A program made the translations under genes and the position numbers. A stretch of DNA of 64,000 nucleotides from Lucinisca nassula (Eukaryota; Mollusca; Bivalvia; Lucinida; Lucinidae): contig OY757010.1 in assembly GCA_963580285.1 (NCBI GenBank), positions 75,558,858 through 75,622,857 of the forward strand, in the 5' to 3' direction. Of the stretch, positions 22,436 through 31,862 are shown piece after piece (the stretch's first letter is position 1; each line of letters opens with the position of its first letter). Below the pieces are notes generated by a model. The model was not told the DNA's origin, searched no databases, and saw nothing but the letters and a program-made list of their open reading frames with translations.

Positions 22436-24204
22436 AATTCAAGTCGCTATTTCTGTCACAACATTTTCCCTACGTTAAGTCTATGGGCAAATTTTTTTGT
22501 CTCTCAAGGTCACGTAACTCCGAGGTCAATATTCCGATTCGGCCCATAATCGAACTTAACCGAGATTTTATGCCTGTCCTCGTTACCTGCAAGTTTGAAG
22601 CTGATATGAATAAAAATAAAGTTGCTATCGTGGTCACAACATATTTTTTTATGCTCAAGGGCAGGTAACTCCAAGGCAAATATTCCGATTCGGCCCAAAA
22701 TCGAACTTAACAGAGATTTTATGTCTGTCCTCGTTACCTGCAAGTTCATGGGTGGTAATCAGGGGAACTAGCTCGAAAATGAGTCAATGGAAATTTGTTC
22801 CCTCGACACATCCGGGAACTCTCAAGCTAGCTCCATCACCAAGAATCTCGTAAACAAAGGTAGGTCTCGAAGAGTTTTATCACCATTTTTTTCTTTGTAA
22901 GCTATTTATAAAAAAACCGGCAATGCAGTTCCACATAGAAATGATTTAACTTTGTACTCCGCTAGAATTTGCCATGGAAATTTGCAGCGCTGGAGTATGA
23001 ATGAAACCCAAACTTTTTATCACGGACCGGAAAAATTGTCAATTTATGTCATTACGGAGATTTTGACCGAAGATTTTTCATTTTCCGTCAAAAGTACGCC
23101 CTTGGCACCCACAGAAACAACATCCCTGGTGAAATGAAACATGGAAAGTGTGAAATAAGCAAAAAAATATGGCAGTGATTACGTAACTTGCGAGTTATGA
23201 CGAAATTACTGTCCGAGCTAGTCTTCTCGACAAGGAGCTAGTTCACTCGACATAAAAAAGAAAATGAAACGTTCATCAGATTTGATGTCTTTCTATGGTC
23301 CCACCCAGGTTATCCAACTGGTTTCTTTACCTCTGGCTAACAAAGGTAGGTCTCGAAGAGTTTTATCACCATTTTTTTTTCTTTGTAAGCTATTTATAAA
23401 ATAAATCCGGCAATGCAGTTCCACATAGAAATGATTTAACTTTGTACTCCGCTAGAATTTGCCATGGAAATTTGCAGCGCTGGAGTATGAATGAAAGTAA
23501 ACTTTTTATTACGGACCTGAAAAATTGTTAATTAATGTCATTACGGAGATTTTGGCCGACGACTTTTCATTTTCCGTCAAAAGTACGCCCTTCACACCCA
23601 TAGAAACAACATTCCTGGTGAAATAAAACAGAGTCTTATCATAAGGAACAATGATATATATGGTTTAGGGGTTGGGAGCTGAATTATTTTCAAAATATTA
23701 GACATTTTGAGTTTTCCATACAAATGCCTATATGTCAATTTTACGTTTTATGTAATTTTACCCCAAGGCCCATCCAGGGGCAATTGTATCATGAACGGAA
23801 AGTTCTTTGGCTGAGTAAGTGTCATGCGAAATTTCAACTTTGTAGCATAACAGAAACGGGAATTATGGGCTCCAAGAGAAACGCGAACGTTAACTTTAAC
23901 GTTTGTTAGACTCTGGTTAGGACTCTTGGGCAATGGCATCTGACACTCGGACACGCTCAGGAGCATGGCCCTGGGACAATCGTATCATGAACAGAAAGGT
24001 CACGGTCTGAGTAAGCGTCATACCGATTTTCAATTTTGTAGTATAACATAAATGGAAGTTATGGGCTCTAAGAGAAATGCAGACGTAAACTTCGAAATTT
24101 GTTAGACTCTGTTTATGAACGCGACTTTCCATTGCAGAACTAGGACATCCATATATGACTCAAGAGAGGCTCGAACCACACCGACAGGATACCTAATCGA
24201 CATA

Positions 24205-24400
24205 GATTCATGTTGTTAGGTGATTAGTTGCTTAATAGATCACTGTCTGTCGGGCACAAGTGCAGAGATCACTCGCGGTACGCGCCCGTGATCACTCGCG
24301 CTACGCGCTCATGATCTATTCACTATAACGACTGACTTCCAGTCTGTGATATATTAAGCAACTAATAAGCACCATCTTATCTTTCAACAATTTAGTCGAA
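24205..24400. repeat. Imperfect fold-back (ggtgattagttgcttaata arms)
   Basis: Left arm ggtgattagttgcttaatag near 24216 and right arm atattaagcaactaataagc near 24350 are inverted copies. The centre repeats gatcactcgcg(g/c)tacgcgc. MITE-like, non-coding. Confidence 0.5.
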
Positions 24401-24759
24401 AACTGTGTTGAGCATTTATGGGTATAGGGGAAACGATAGTTTGTTCGAGGCATCTGGGTCACATGACCAAGATGGTTACCATGCCCATATATGGTGAAAC
24501 CATTAAAAATCTTCTCTAGAACCAGTGGGCTGATTTCAAGAAACTTGTAGTACCTAGGACTGCAGCACAACATAATTTGTATAAACGATGACTTTAGGTT
24601 TATTAAAAATAATCAGATCACCTGCGGGAACAATATGTGATTTCTGAGTGAAACAAAAATCATCAAAAAGATTACCGGTAGGAATCAAATACTTCATTTA
24701 TTTAATCAAACCTTTACACGACACTGACATTTGTGTGCATATATATTTTCTCTCTTTTT

Positions 24760-24995
24760 CCATCCATCCTTCCATCCATCTACCCACCGACCCATCCATC
24801 CATCCGTCCGTCTGTCTGTCCGTCTATATGTTCGTTCGTCCATCCGTCCTCCAATTGACCAATCCTTCCAAATACCCACTCATCCCTTTCTATTGTGCAC
24901 CCTTCCATCCATCAATCATTCCATCCATCCATCCATCCATCCATCCATCCATCCATCCATCCATCCATCCATCCATCCATCCATCCATCCATCCA
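24760..24995 (+). repeat. (ATCC)n microsatellite
   Basis: Interrupted ccat/ccgt/ctgt runs from 24760, then a pure (ccat)n tract of roughly 80 bases at 24915-24995. Frames reading HPSIHPS or WMDGWMDG here are the microsatellite. Confidence 0.9.
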
Positions 24996-26354
24996 ACATC
25001 CATTGATCCGCTCCAAATGGGAGGGGGCGAAGCAACTAGGTGGGCGAAATGACTAAGGGGGGCGAAAAGACCAGGCTCTGTTGGCAAAACAGGGGTGTAA
25101 AATGGGGGCGAAACGAACAGGTAGAAACGACTGGGGGACGCCTTTGGGGCATAGCATCTTGTTACCCAACTAGCCAGTGGTAAAGAAACCAGTTGGATAA
25201 CCTGGGTGGGACCATAGAAAGACATCGAATCTGATGAATGTTTCATTTTCTTTTTTATGTCGAGTGAACTAGCTCCTTGTCGAGAAGACTAGCTCGGACA
25301 GTAATTTCGTAATAAGTCGCAAGTTACGTAATCACGGCAAAAATTTTTTTGCTTATTTCAAACTGTCCATGTTCCATTTCACCAGGGATGTTGTTTCTGT
25401 GGGTGTGAAGGGCGTACTTTTGACGGATAATGAAAAATCGTCGGCCAAAATCTCCGTAATGACATAAATTGACAATTTGTCCGGTCCGTGATAAAAAGTT
25501 TGGGTTTCATTCATACTCCAGCGCTGCAAATTTCCATGGCAAATTCTAGCGGAGTACAAAGTTAAATCATTTCTATGTGGAACTGCATTGACGGATTTTT
25601 TTATACATAGCTTACAAAGAAAAAAATGGTGATAAAACTCTTCGAGACCTACCTTTGTTTACGAGTTTCTCGGTGATGGAGCTAGCTCGAGAGTTCCCGG
25701 ATTTGTCGAGGGAACAAATTTCCATTGACTCATTTTCGAGCTAGTTCCCCTGATTACCACCCGTGAAGTTTGAAGCTGATCTGAAAAAAATTCAAGTCGC
25801 TATCGTAGTCGCAACATTTTCCCTAATTAAGTCTATGGGCAAAGGTCACGTAACTCCGAGGTCAATATTCCGATTCGGCCCAAAATTGAACTTAACCGAG
25901 ATTTTATGCCTGTCCTCGTTACCTGCAAGTTTGAAGCTGATATGAATAAAAATAAAGTTGCTATCGTGGTCACAACGTATTTTTTTATGCTCAAGGGCAG
26001 GTAACTCCAAGGCAAATAATCCGATTCGGCCCAAAATCGAACTTAACCGAGATTTTATGAAGTCGATCAGAAAAAAATTGACGGAGCTAGAGTGATGACA
26101 AGCTTTTTCCTATGTTAAGCCTATGGGAGCTCTTTGTTGCTGTGGCAACCAGAGTGCTCATCCGATCTGCACGAAAACCTAATACAGCCTTTCCCCCTAC
26201 CTGATGATGGTTCATAGGAAATTTGATCAAGGCCGGCCCACTGGTTCCAGAGATATACTTCGTTGAAAGTGTGGACGACGGACGACGGACGCCGGCACGT
26301 GGTATACTAATACCTCACATGAGCCTTCGGCTCAGGTGAGCTAAAAATTAACTT

Positions 26355-26484
26355 AATTTTTCTGCTTTTCATGAAAGTATGAACGACAGTGGGTCGCTAG
26401 CTAGTTTACATGAACCCCTTAGGGGTTCATTTAATTTGCACGCGACCCAATGCATTCATACTTCCATGAACTGCAGAAAAATAA
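26355..26484. mobile_element. Palindromic MITE
   Basis: Arms ttttctgcttttcatgaaag and ttccatgaactgcagaaaa, with gtgggtcgc/gcgaccca inside and a perfect central palindrome tgaaccccttaggggttca. About 130 bp, able to fold almost end to end. Confidence 0.65.
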
Positions 26485-26640
26485 ATTTCATTTCTTAATT
26501 GACTGTATAGTCACACTTCAATGACCCAAACACCTTTGTGGCTATGAAAATACAGGGTAGTTCAAGCCACTGATTGTTATTCACAGTACCATATCAGAAT
26601 GACTAGATGCATCTTTTTGATGTTCTATAATATAAAAGTA

Positions 26641-26699
26641 TGCTGTGTGTACTCATTAGAATCACCTCATCAAGGTGATTCTAATGAGTACACACAGCA
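26641..26699. repeat. Perfect 27-bp-arm hairpin, cgcctca-related family
   Basis: Arms tgctgtgtgtactcattaga... and its exact complement, with a five-base loop at 26668-26672. The inner part gattctaatgagta links it to hairpins at 31750, 33115 and 60810. Confidence 0.8.
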
Positions 26700-26726
26700 C
26701 ACCCCTTCCAGTTAAAATAAGAACTT

Positions 26727-26912
26727 GAAATGTGTTCAAGGGACACAGATACCCCTGCCTGGTAGTTGTGACACTGATGATAAACTTAAAACACAAATTG
26801 TTGATGCCACCTCAGAGCCATCTCAGACATGGATGTGGACAGGGACGGACCGATGGGGCTAACACAATATGCCCTTTCCACAATTATTCAGATGGCTGGG
26901 GCATAAAAAATG
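26727..26912 (+). repeat. Dispersed repeat family B, copy 2
   Basis: Shares tgtgttcaagggacac, gatgccacctcagagccat and the ending ggggcataaaaaa with 20783-20955. Non-coding. Confidence 0.55.
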
Positions 26913-26994
26913 CCCTAAATGGTAAGGGAAGAATTTCCTAGGGAGTCAAAATAAGGTTGAAACATCAGTGTTCAAGCTATTGAAGTTTTACTGC

Positions 26995-27150
26995 AATATA
27001 ATGTTATTAACCAATTAATTTCGTATTGGCCCTGTTTCAGGTCCAAAGCCTCAGGTCGAGGGTCCAATATTGCAGACCAAGGACCTGTAACAGGGCCAAT
27101 ATGAAATTACTTGGTTAATGAGAATTTTATTAATTAACTTCAATGAAGAG
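26995..27150. mobile_element. Palindromic MITE family C, copy 1
   Basis: Arms aatttcgtattggccctgtt and aacagggccaatatgaaatt, bordered by ttattaacca and tggttaatga. The centre is gaggtcc-rich. Related copies lie at 27295 and 27548. Confidence 0.65.
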
Positions 27151-27294
27151 TCATATTGGCCCTGTTGTTTTCCATATTGGCCCTCCTTTTCCCGTATTGG
27201 TCCTCTTTTTCCCCATACTGGCCCTGTTTGTCATCTGTATAGTGCAGGCAGATTTGTCTTTATAAATACTATGCTATTGTGGTTGATTAATAAT

Positions 27295-27485
27295 ATACTG
27301 TTATTAATCAAGTAATTTCGTATTGGCCCAGGTACAGGTCCGAGGTCTGCTGTATTGGCACGAGAGGTCCGAGGTCTGCTGTATTGGCACGAGGCCTAAG
27401 GCCGAGGCCAATACAGCTGACCGAGGACCTGTACCTGGGCCAATACGAAATTACTTGATTAATGACAATTTTATTAATTGACACA
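27295..27485. mobile_element. Palindromic MITE family C, copy 2
   Basis: Arms taatttcgtattggcccagg and its near-perfect complement; outer ttattaatcaag/cttgattaatga. The segment gaggtccgaggtctgctg is duplicated in the left half (27330-27392), lengthening the stem. Confidence 0.7.
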
Positions 27486-27547
27486 ATTAAAAACATGATT
27501 TATGATTTTTGAATATTGGTTGACCTTGTGTAATATAGGATAATCAA

Positions 27548-27735
27548 TTAATAATATAATGTTATTAATCAAGTTATTTCGTACTGGCCCAGGTACAGGT
27601 CCGAGGTCTGCTGCATTGGCCTGAGACCAAAGGTTGAGGGCTAATGCAGCTGACCGAGTACCTGTAACTGGGTCAATGCAAAATTACTTGATCAATGACA
27701 ATTTTATTAATTGGCACAATTAAAAAACATGATTA
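27548..27735. mobile_element. Palindromic MITE family C, copy 3
   Basis: Arms ttatttcgtactggcccagg and ctgggtcaatgcaaaattac, more decayed than copy 2. Three copies in about 750 bp suggest local duplication. Confidence 0.65.
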
Positions 27736-28008
27736 TTGATTTTTTTACCTCACTTGACCTCAGTTAATAATTGGTTGACCAGGTGTTAATACGGATGACC
27801 GCCGATCAATACAGGATAGTCAATTAATAATGGGAGTTATATCACAGACACTATATGTTTCTTACAGTGTATCAAAACATGCTGGTGGAATGGCAACCCA
27901 TGCAGTCTCTGATAAGACTCTTTTTCTAAGGCAGTCCATATTTTTATTCTCTCATTCTTGTCCCAATATACCATGATGATCCTAAGTATAGGAACAGATA
28001 GGCATGAG

Positions 28009-28076
28009 CAAACAGTGCAGACCCAGATCAGACTGCTCCTTCAGGAGCAGTCTGATCAGGGTCTACACTGTTTGCC
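28009..28076. repeat. Hairpin of the cagtgtagatc family
   Basis: Arms gcaaacagtgcagaccc and gggtctacactgtttgc, inner gatcagactgctcct/aggagcagtctgatc. Same core as the hairpins at 29043, 29940, 31142 and 31205. Confidence 0.75.
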
Positions 28077-28243
28077 ATTCCATCTGCACCTTTTGGTCTC
28101 TTTGCTAGATCATGAAATAAATTTGTTCAAATTTTAGGAGAATTACAGCAAGTCTTCAAGGTGTCCGAATTTTTAGGATTTTTACAGTAGTTGGGACTTT
28201 CAAGGGAGGTAACCAAGGGGAAACAGAGTACAGTGCACAATAC

Positions 28244-28313
28244 CTTCATATGGTCCACCGAGTCAGAAGTCATTGTCCCTGCTTCTTCACGCAACACATA
28301 GTTCTGGATTATT
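28244..28313 (-). CDS. CCDC186: CCDC186-like, exon (6th of those seen)
   Basis: On the minus strand acceptor ttttataacag| precedes this 70 bp exon and donor |gtattg follows. The first base completes the Arg codon left open by the exon at 30992-30835; the rest reads IIQNYVLREEAGT then MTSDSVDHMK, ending in phase 0. This lies just after the most conserved coiled-coil of CCDC186, where vertebrate proteins have a closely similar REE(S/A)GT stretch. The remaining C-terminal exons, roughly 130 residues in vertebrates, were not found at lower coordinates. The Met-initiated frame covering it starts inside the intron and is not a real start. Confidence 0.75.
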
Positions 28314-28349
28314 CTGTTATAAAACAAACAATGTACATGTATATAAATA

Positions 28350-28555
28350 CAGTCAAATTCCACTATTAAGGCCACCTAAAATTAAGACTAAATCTGCCTT
28401 TAAAGGCTTATTAAGAAGGTTTTAGTTATGCTTTCATTGTGTTATCTACACAAAGTATCTCCATAAAAGAGATCACCTTTAGAACTGTTCAAAAGTGGTC
28501 TTTATGACCACTTTTGAACAGTCACAAAGGTGGTCTTAATATAGGAATTTTACTG
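28350..28555 (-). mobile_element. MITE family P, copy 1 (TA target site)
   Basis: Ends cagtcaaattccactattaa and ttaatataggaattttactg, flanked by TA on both sides. Near the right end sits a hairpin gactgttcaaaagtggtc-type (28485-28525). TA duplication and CAGT ends fit the Tc1/mariner-pogo group. Confidence 0.75.
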
Positions 28556-28584
28556 TAATTCAAAAAACACAACAGGCCCTAATA

Positions 28585-28799
28585 CAGTAAAATTCCTGTA
28601 TTAAGACCACATTTGAGACTGTTCAAAAGTGGTCTGTAATGGTCTACAGACCACTTTTGAACAGTCCCAAAGGTGGTCTCTGACCAGAGGACACGGTATG
28701 CCGAAAACACTAAGAAAGAATAACTGCAACCTACTAAATAATTTATTTAAAGCAGAACCAGTCTTAATTTCAGGTGGTCTTAATAGCCGAATTTCACTA
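28585..28799 (+). mobile_element. MITE family P, copy 2 (opposite orientation)
   Basis: Starts cagtaaaattcctgtattaa after TA and ends taatagccgaatttcacta before TA. The gaccacttttgaacagtc hairpin lies near the left end (28617-28665). It stands about 30 bp from copy 1 in inverted orientation. Confidence 0.75.
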
Positions 28800-29009
28800 T
28801 ATTACAAACATTTTCTATACTCAGCACAGCTAAATAAGCAATGTACTCGTAAATGCTCTAAATTATGAAAATATTATTAACTCCTTCACCCTGTGTTTCT
28901 AAACTGGATACTAATATTTTTGAATTTGGACACATCCATTCTTGTAAACAGGGGATTCAGTCATAATCATTAATAGGATGGCAAACAATTTTCTTCTAGA
29001 GATGGCTCA

Positions 29010-29222
29010 TTAACCCTTATCTTGCTGTTCACGACAACCCCTATCTTAGGAAACAGTGCAGATCCAGATCAGATGGATTCTGAAGAAGCCATCTGATCAG
29101 GATCTACACTGTTTGGCATTCAATTTATGAATTTGTAGCAATAAATTACATCAAGTAATTTGATTGGTTGATAGACAGAAATGGGTGTGGCTTAAATGAA
29201 TATTCAGCAAGATAAGGGTTAA
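29010..29222. mobile_element. TTAA-ended MITE with cagtgtagatc hairpin (family K), copy 1
   Basis: Ends ttaacccttatcttgctg and cagcaagataagggttaa are perfect inverted repeats, and TTAA borders both sides. The inner hairpin at 29053-29113 has gatcagatgg arms. A TTAA border is used by piggyBac and Kolobok elements; I cannot choose between them. Confidence 0.75.
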
Positions 29223-29356
29223 TTACTTTATAGCACAAGCGGAGCAAAACCTCCTTCAGCAAAGGTTACTAAAAATAGCTCAATTGCATTTTCAGTGTTA
29301 CAGAGCTAACTGTGGTGACTCACTCTGCTGGTCAGTGTAGCTTGTGCTATAAAGTA
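29223..29356. mobile_element. 134-bp MITE
   Basis: Inverted ends actttatagcacaagc and gcttgtgctataaagt. Interior non-coding. Confidence 0.6.
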
Positions 29357-29399
29357 TAATAGGATGGCAAACAATTTTCTTCCAGAGATGGCTCATTAA

Positions 29400-29835
29400 G
29401 AAACAATTGAATGCTAATTAGCTGTCTCATCTGGATATAGATTTGTGTAGATATTCACAGTGGTCTACAGGACTGAACAAGGTTTAGAAGGTTAGAACAA
29501 TGTTTTTTGGGTTTGTTTTTCACACTCAGATCTGATCTAACAGAAAATATATAAATGTATCTTTCCTCTCATAAATACAAAATTCCAACAACTGTTGACA
29601 TTTTACATTTCTGGTTTCTTGTTCAAATTGACCTCTTGTCTGAGGCGTTCTAATGAGTACAAAATGACATACCTTTTCAAGATAAAATCAAACAAATTGC
29701 CATAAATTATCCTTAATATATGGATATCACAAGCTATGGAAAAAAAATATGGACTCCAGACCAAGTTCAAATTGGCCATGGTAAATGAGCCATCTTTCTT
29801 CGAATTATTGAAGTTGCACTGTATTTATTCCTTAT
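29400..29835. other. Intronic stretch, nothing recognised
   Basis: Lies in the CCDC186 intron between the exons at 30992-30835 and 28313-28244. No repeat or RNA gene identified. Confidence 0.4.
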
Positions 29836-29837
29836 CC

Positions 29838-30037
29838 TGCTGAATAAATTAAATTAGCCACACCCATTTCCGACTATCAGCGGATCACATTACTTGATAT
29901 AATAATGTATTCCTCCAATTCACAAAGTGAATGACAAACAGTGTAGATCCTGATCAGATGGCTTCTTCAGAAGCCATCTGATCTGGATCTGCACTGTTTG
30001 TAAAGAGAGGGGTAGTCAAGTCCAGTGGGATAAGGGA
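29838..30037. mobile_element. Family K MITE, copy 2 (reverse orientation)
   Basis: Decayed ends ttccttatcctgctgaataa and gtgggataagggataa; hairpin 29940-30002 with gatcagatggcttcttcaga centre. It contains attagccacacccatttc, the complement of a body segment in copy 1. Confidence 0.7.
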
Positions 30038-30059
30038 TAAATAACCAGACACCGATGGT

Positions 30060-30205
30060 AATGGACCTACCTTGGAAGATTCCCTTGTGTTTGCTATTAA
30101 GACAGTTTTGATAGAACAATATCACCAGTTTCTATGTCTAAAATTCAATATTTAAACATTCTTGCTAGACTGTGCAGCTGAGCAGGCCAGTCTGTGTCTT
30201 GTCAC
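30060..30205. repeat. Diverged dispersed repeat
   Basis: Shares cttgctagactgtgcagctgagcag-like sequence with 56590-56690 (cttgctaatctgtgtagctg). Family not named. Confidence 0.45.
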
Positions 30206-30214
30206 AAACCTGAT

Positions 30215-30600
30215 AAATCAGAGGTTAGTGCACTTGTCTCTCATGCTCGAGCTCCCCCCCCCCCCCCCCCCCCCCCCACCACACACACACACAACCCTGT
30301 CTGATCGTTGGCAGCAGTGATAAAATTTCAGTGTCTGAACACACTCCATTGGCATCATTAGCAGGGACGAATGTCATGAAGTGCCCCGTCCTTCGGATCG
30401 GGATGTTAACTGGAGGCCACTGTACAGGAGAGTCATCCCCTGTGCAGGTCTAAGACACCCCCACCCACCGCCCCCATTATTAGATGATTACTGTGTATGC
30501 TTTCATCCTGCAAATCTAGAGTGTAACTAATGTACATCCTCTGTGTCCTCACCTGGAGTTAAGGTGCGATGGAAGAAAGAATGATGAAAGAAAGTGTCTT
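30215..30600 (+). mobile_element. tRNA-derived SINE with poly-C/(CA)n insert
   Basis: Head gaggttagtgcacttgtctc resembles an A box; a B box is not clear because a run of 24 C (30254-30277) and (CA)n follow. The body has gatcgggatgttaactggag, a tail domain shared by many animal SINEs. The copy ends near a gaaagaaagaatgatgaaag tract. Confidence 0.55.
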
Positions 30601-30644
30601 ACTAAGTTGCAATTCCCAAAGACAGCTTCTCTCATGAAATACAG

Positions 30645-30785
30645 TAACAATTCCTATAAGGGTGCATCCTTAATAGGAGACACTAGGTGTACAAAACACA
30701 AAGAAATGATAACTGAAACATTCTAAGCTTTTAAAAGCAGATTTAGTCTTAATTTTAGGTGGTCTTAATAGCGGAATTTTACTGT
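30645..30785 (-). mobile_element. MITE family P, degraded copy
   Basis: Ends acagtaacaattcctataag and taatagcggaattttactgt; the internal hairpin is deleted. Body phrase gcagatttagtcttaatttt matches copy 2. Confidence 0.6.
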
Positions 30786-30788
30786 TTA

Positions 30789-30992
<204 letters not shown>

Positions 30993-31120
30993 CTAGAATG
31001 AAACAAGGCTGGGTCAGCATAGTCCATAGAAACAGATAGGCTGGGTATTCTGTGATAATCAGGCCTCATACTGACTATGCTTTTCCATGCCTGAAAGGCC
31101 CGATTTTGCAGCTTCAAACC

Positions 31121-31346
31121 TTATCCTGCTGAACAAGACACAACTACACTACCTTTGCAAACAGTGTAGATCCTGATCAGATGGCTTCTGAAGAAGCCAT
31201 CTGATCAGGATCTACACTGTTTGTAGTGTAGATCCTGATCAGATGGCTTCTGAAGAAGCCATCTGATCAGGATCTACACTGTTTGTAATGGAGTTTGTGA
31301 AAATATAAAGTAATTTGGTTGACTTATAGTCAGAAATAAGGGTTAA
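31121..31346. mobile_element. Family K MITE with a doubled hairpin
   Basis: Ends ccttatcctgctgaacaaga and agaaataagggttaagg. The centre carries two perfect hairpins head to tail, about 31142-31203 and 31205-31271, each with cagtgtagatcctgatcaga arms. One is a duplicate of the other. Confidence 0.75.
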
Positions 31347-31600
31347 GGCTCTTCTGTGGCGATTTATTTATGTTGTTGTTTGTTACTTACTGTGTGTATC
31401 ACTTGTGTCTTTTAATTTTGGATGGCCATATGGCCATTTTGTGGGAAAGTAACTGTCCATATGGCCTTCCTTTGTTTAGGTTTCCATTATGGTCTGGTCG
31501 CTTAATGTTTGTATTTCTTTCCCTTTGGTGTCTTTTATGGATGGAGTAAGTTAATTTTATCAATTCCTGATCTTTGTTTTACTTCTACTTTAAATAGTTT
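31345..31600 (+). repeat. Dispersed repeat family A, fragment
   Basis: Matches 5037-5290 closely (gtttgttacttactgtgtgt, gatggccatatggccatttt). Confidence 0.75.
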
Positions 31601-31749
31601 TTAAAATACACAAAAATCAGAATCTAAAAGCCTGAAATCAAGAAAAAAATCAAGCTCTAAAAGCCTGAAATCCTGCAAATGCCTGAAAAATATTAGGCCT
31701 GGATAATTAAAGGATAGTTTTTGTCAATTCTCCAATGAATCCACGTTTT

Positions 31750-31860
31750 GAGTATTCATTAGAACCCCTTTGATGAGGCAGTTCTAAGGAATATGCAAAT
31801 AAACCCTACATTGTGCGTATTCATTAGAAACGCCTTGATGAGGTGGTTCTAATGAATACC
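31750..31860. repeat. Two gattctaatgagta-type hairpins
   Basis: Hairpins at 31750-31795 (attcattagaac...gttctaaggaat) and 31815-31862 (gtattcattagaaacgcc...ggtggttctaatgaatac). Same family as 26641. Confidence 0.65.
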
Positions 31861-31862
31861 CA

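Larger units (their letters stand above)
23339..25171. other. Interior of the long-TIR transposon: nested repeats
   Basis: Holds an internal copy of a TIR segment (23339-23625), a fragment of the tatggtttaggggttggg repeat also seen at 62.8 kb, two 205 bp-spaced units (23760-23935, 23962-24130; gggctc(c/t)aagagaaa(c/t)gc), a fold-back at 24205-24400, and a microsatellite. No gene. Confidence 0.55.
22747..25765. mobile_element. Non-autonomous DNA transposon with ~590-bp TIRs and 5-bp target duplication
   Basis: Left arm 22747-23338 and right arm 25172-25765 are near-identical inverted copies starting ca(t/c)gggtggtaatcagggg. The host repeat reads ctgcaagtttgaag in intact units; here it reads ctgcaagtt|element|aagtttgaag, a clean aagtt duplication. 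The inner part of the left arm is partly duplicated (22853-23138 again at 23339-23625). The interior has no open gene, only other repeats. A 5 bp duplication and termini beginning CAC fit Transib-like elements but also others, so I leave the superfamily open. Confidence 0.8.
22436..26345 (+). mobile_element. HINE-like element with ~150-bp repeats, split by a TIR transposon
   Basis: Repeat units (ggtcacgtaactccgaggtc, tattccgattcggcccaaaa, ctgtcctcgttacctgcaag) run 22436-22746 and resume at 25766. The 3' end has a (gacgacg) microsatellite at 26275-26292 and hairpin 26307-26340 (ctcacatgagcc/ggctcaggtgag), then aaaaat. Removing 22747-25765 plus one aagtt restores a continuous unit. Confidence 0.7.
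28971..29399. repeat. 43-bp direct repeat bracketing two MITEs
   Basis: taataggatggcaaacaatt... at 28971-29013 recurs at 29357-29399 with one change. Between the copies lie a TTAA-ended MITE (29010-29222) and a 134 bp MITE with ttactttatagcacaagc / gcttgtgctataaagta ends (29223-29356). Confidence 0.75.

Noticed and set aside
22747..22765. Calling the long-TIR element a Transib/RAG-like transposon outright
   Set aside because: Only the CAC-start and 5 bp duplication agree; target composition, TIR length and absence of a transposase leave it unproven.
24648..25052. His-Pro-Ser-Ile repeat protein
   Set aside because: Direct translation of the (ATCC)n microsatellite; the other strand gives an equally regular frame.
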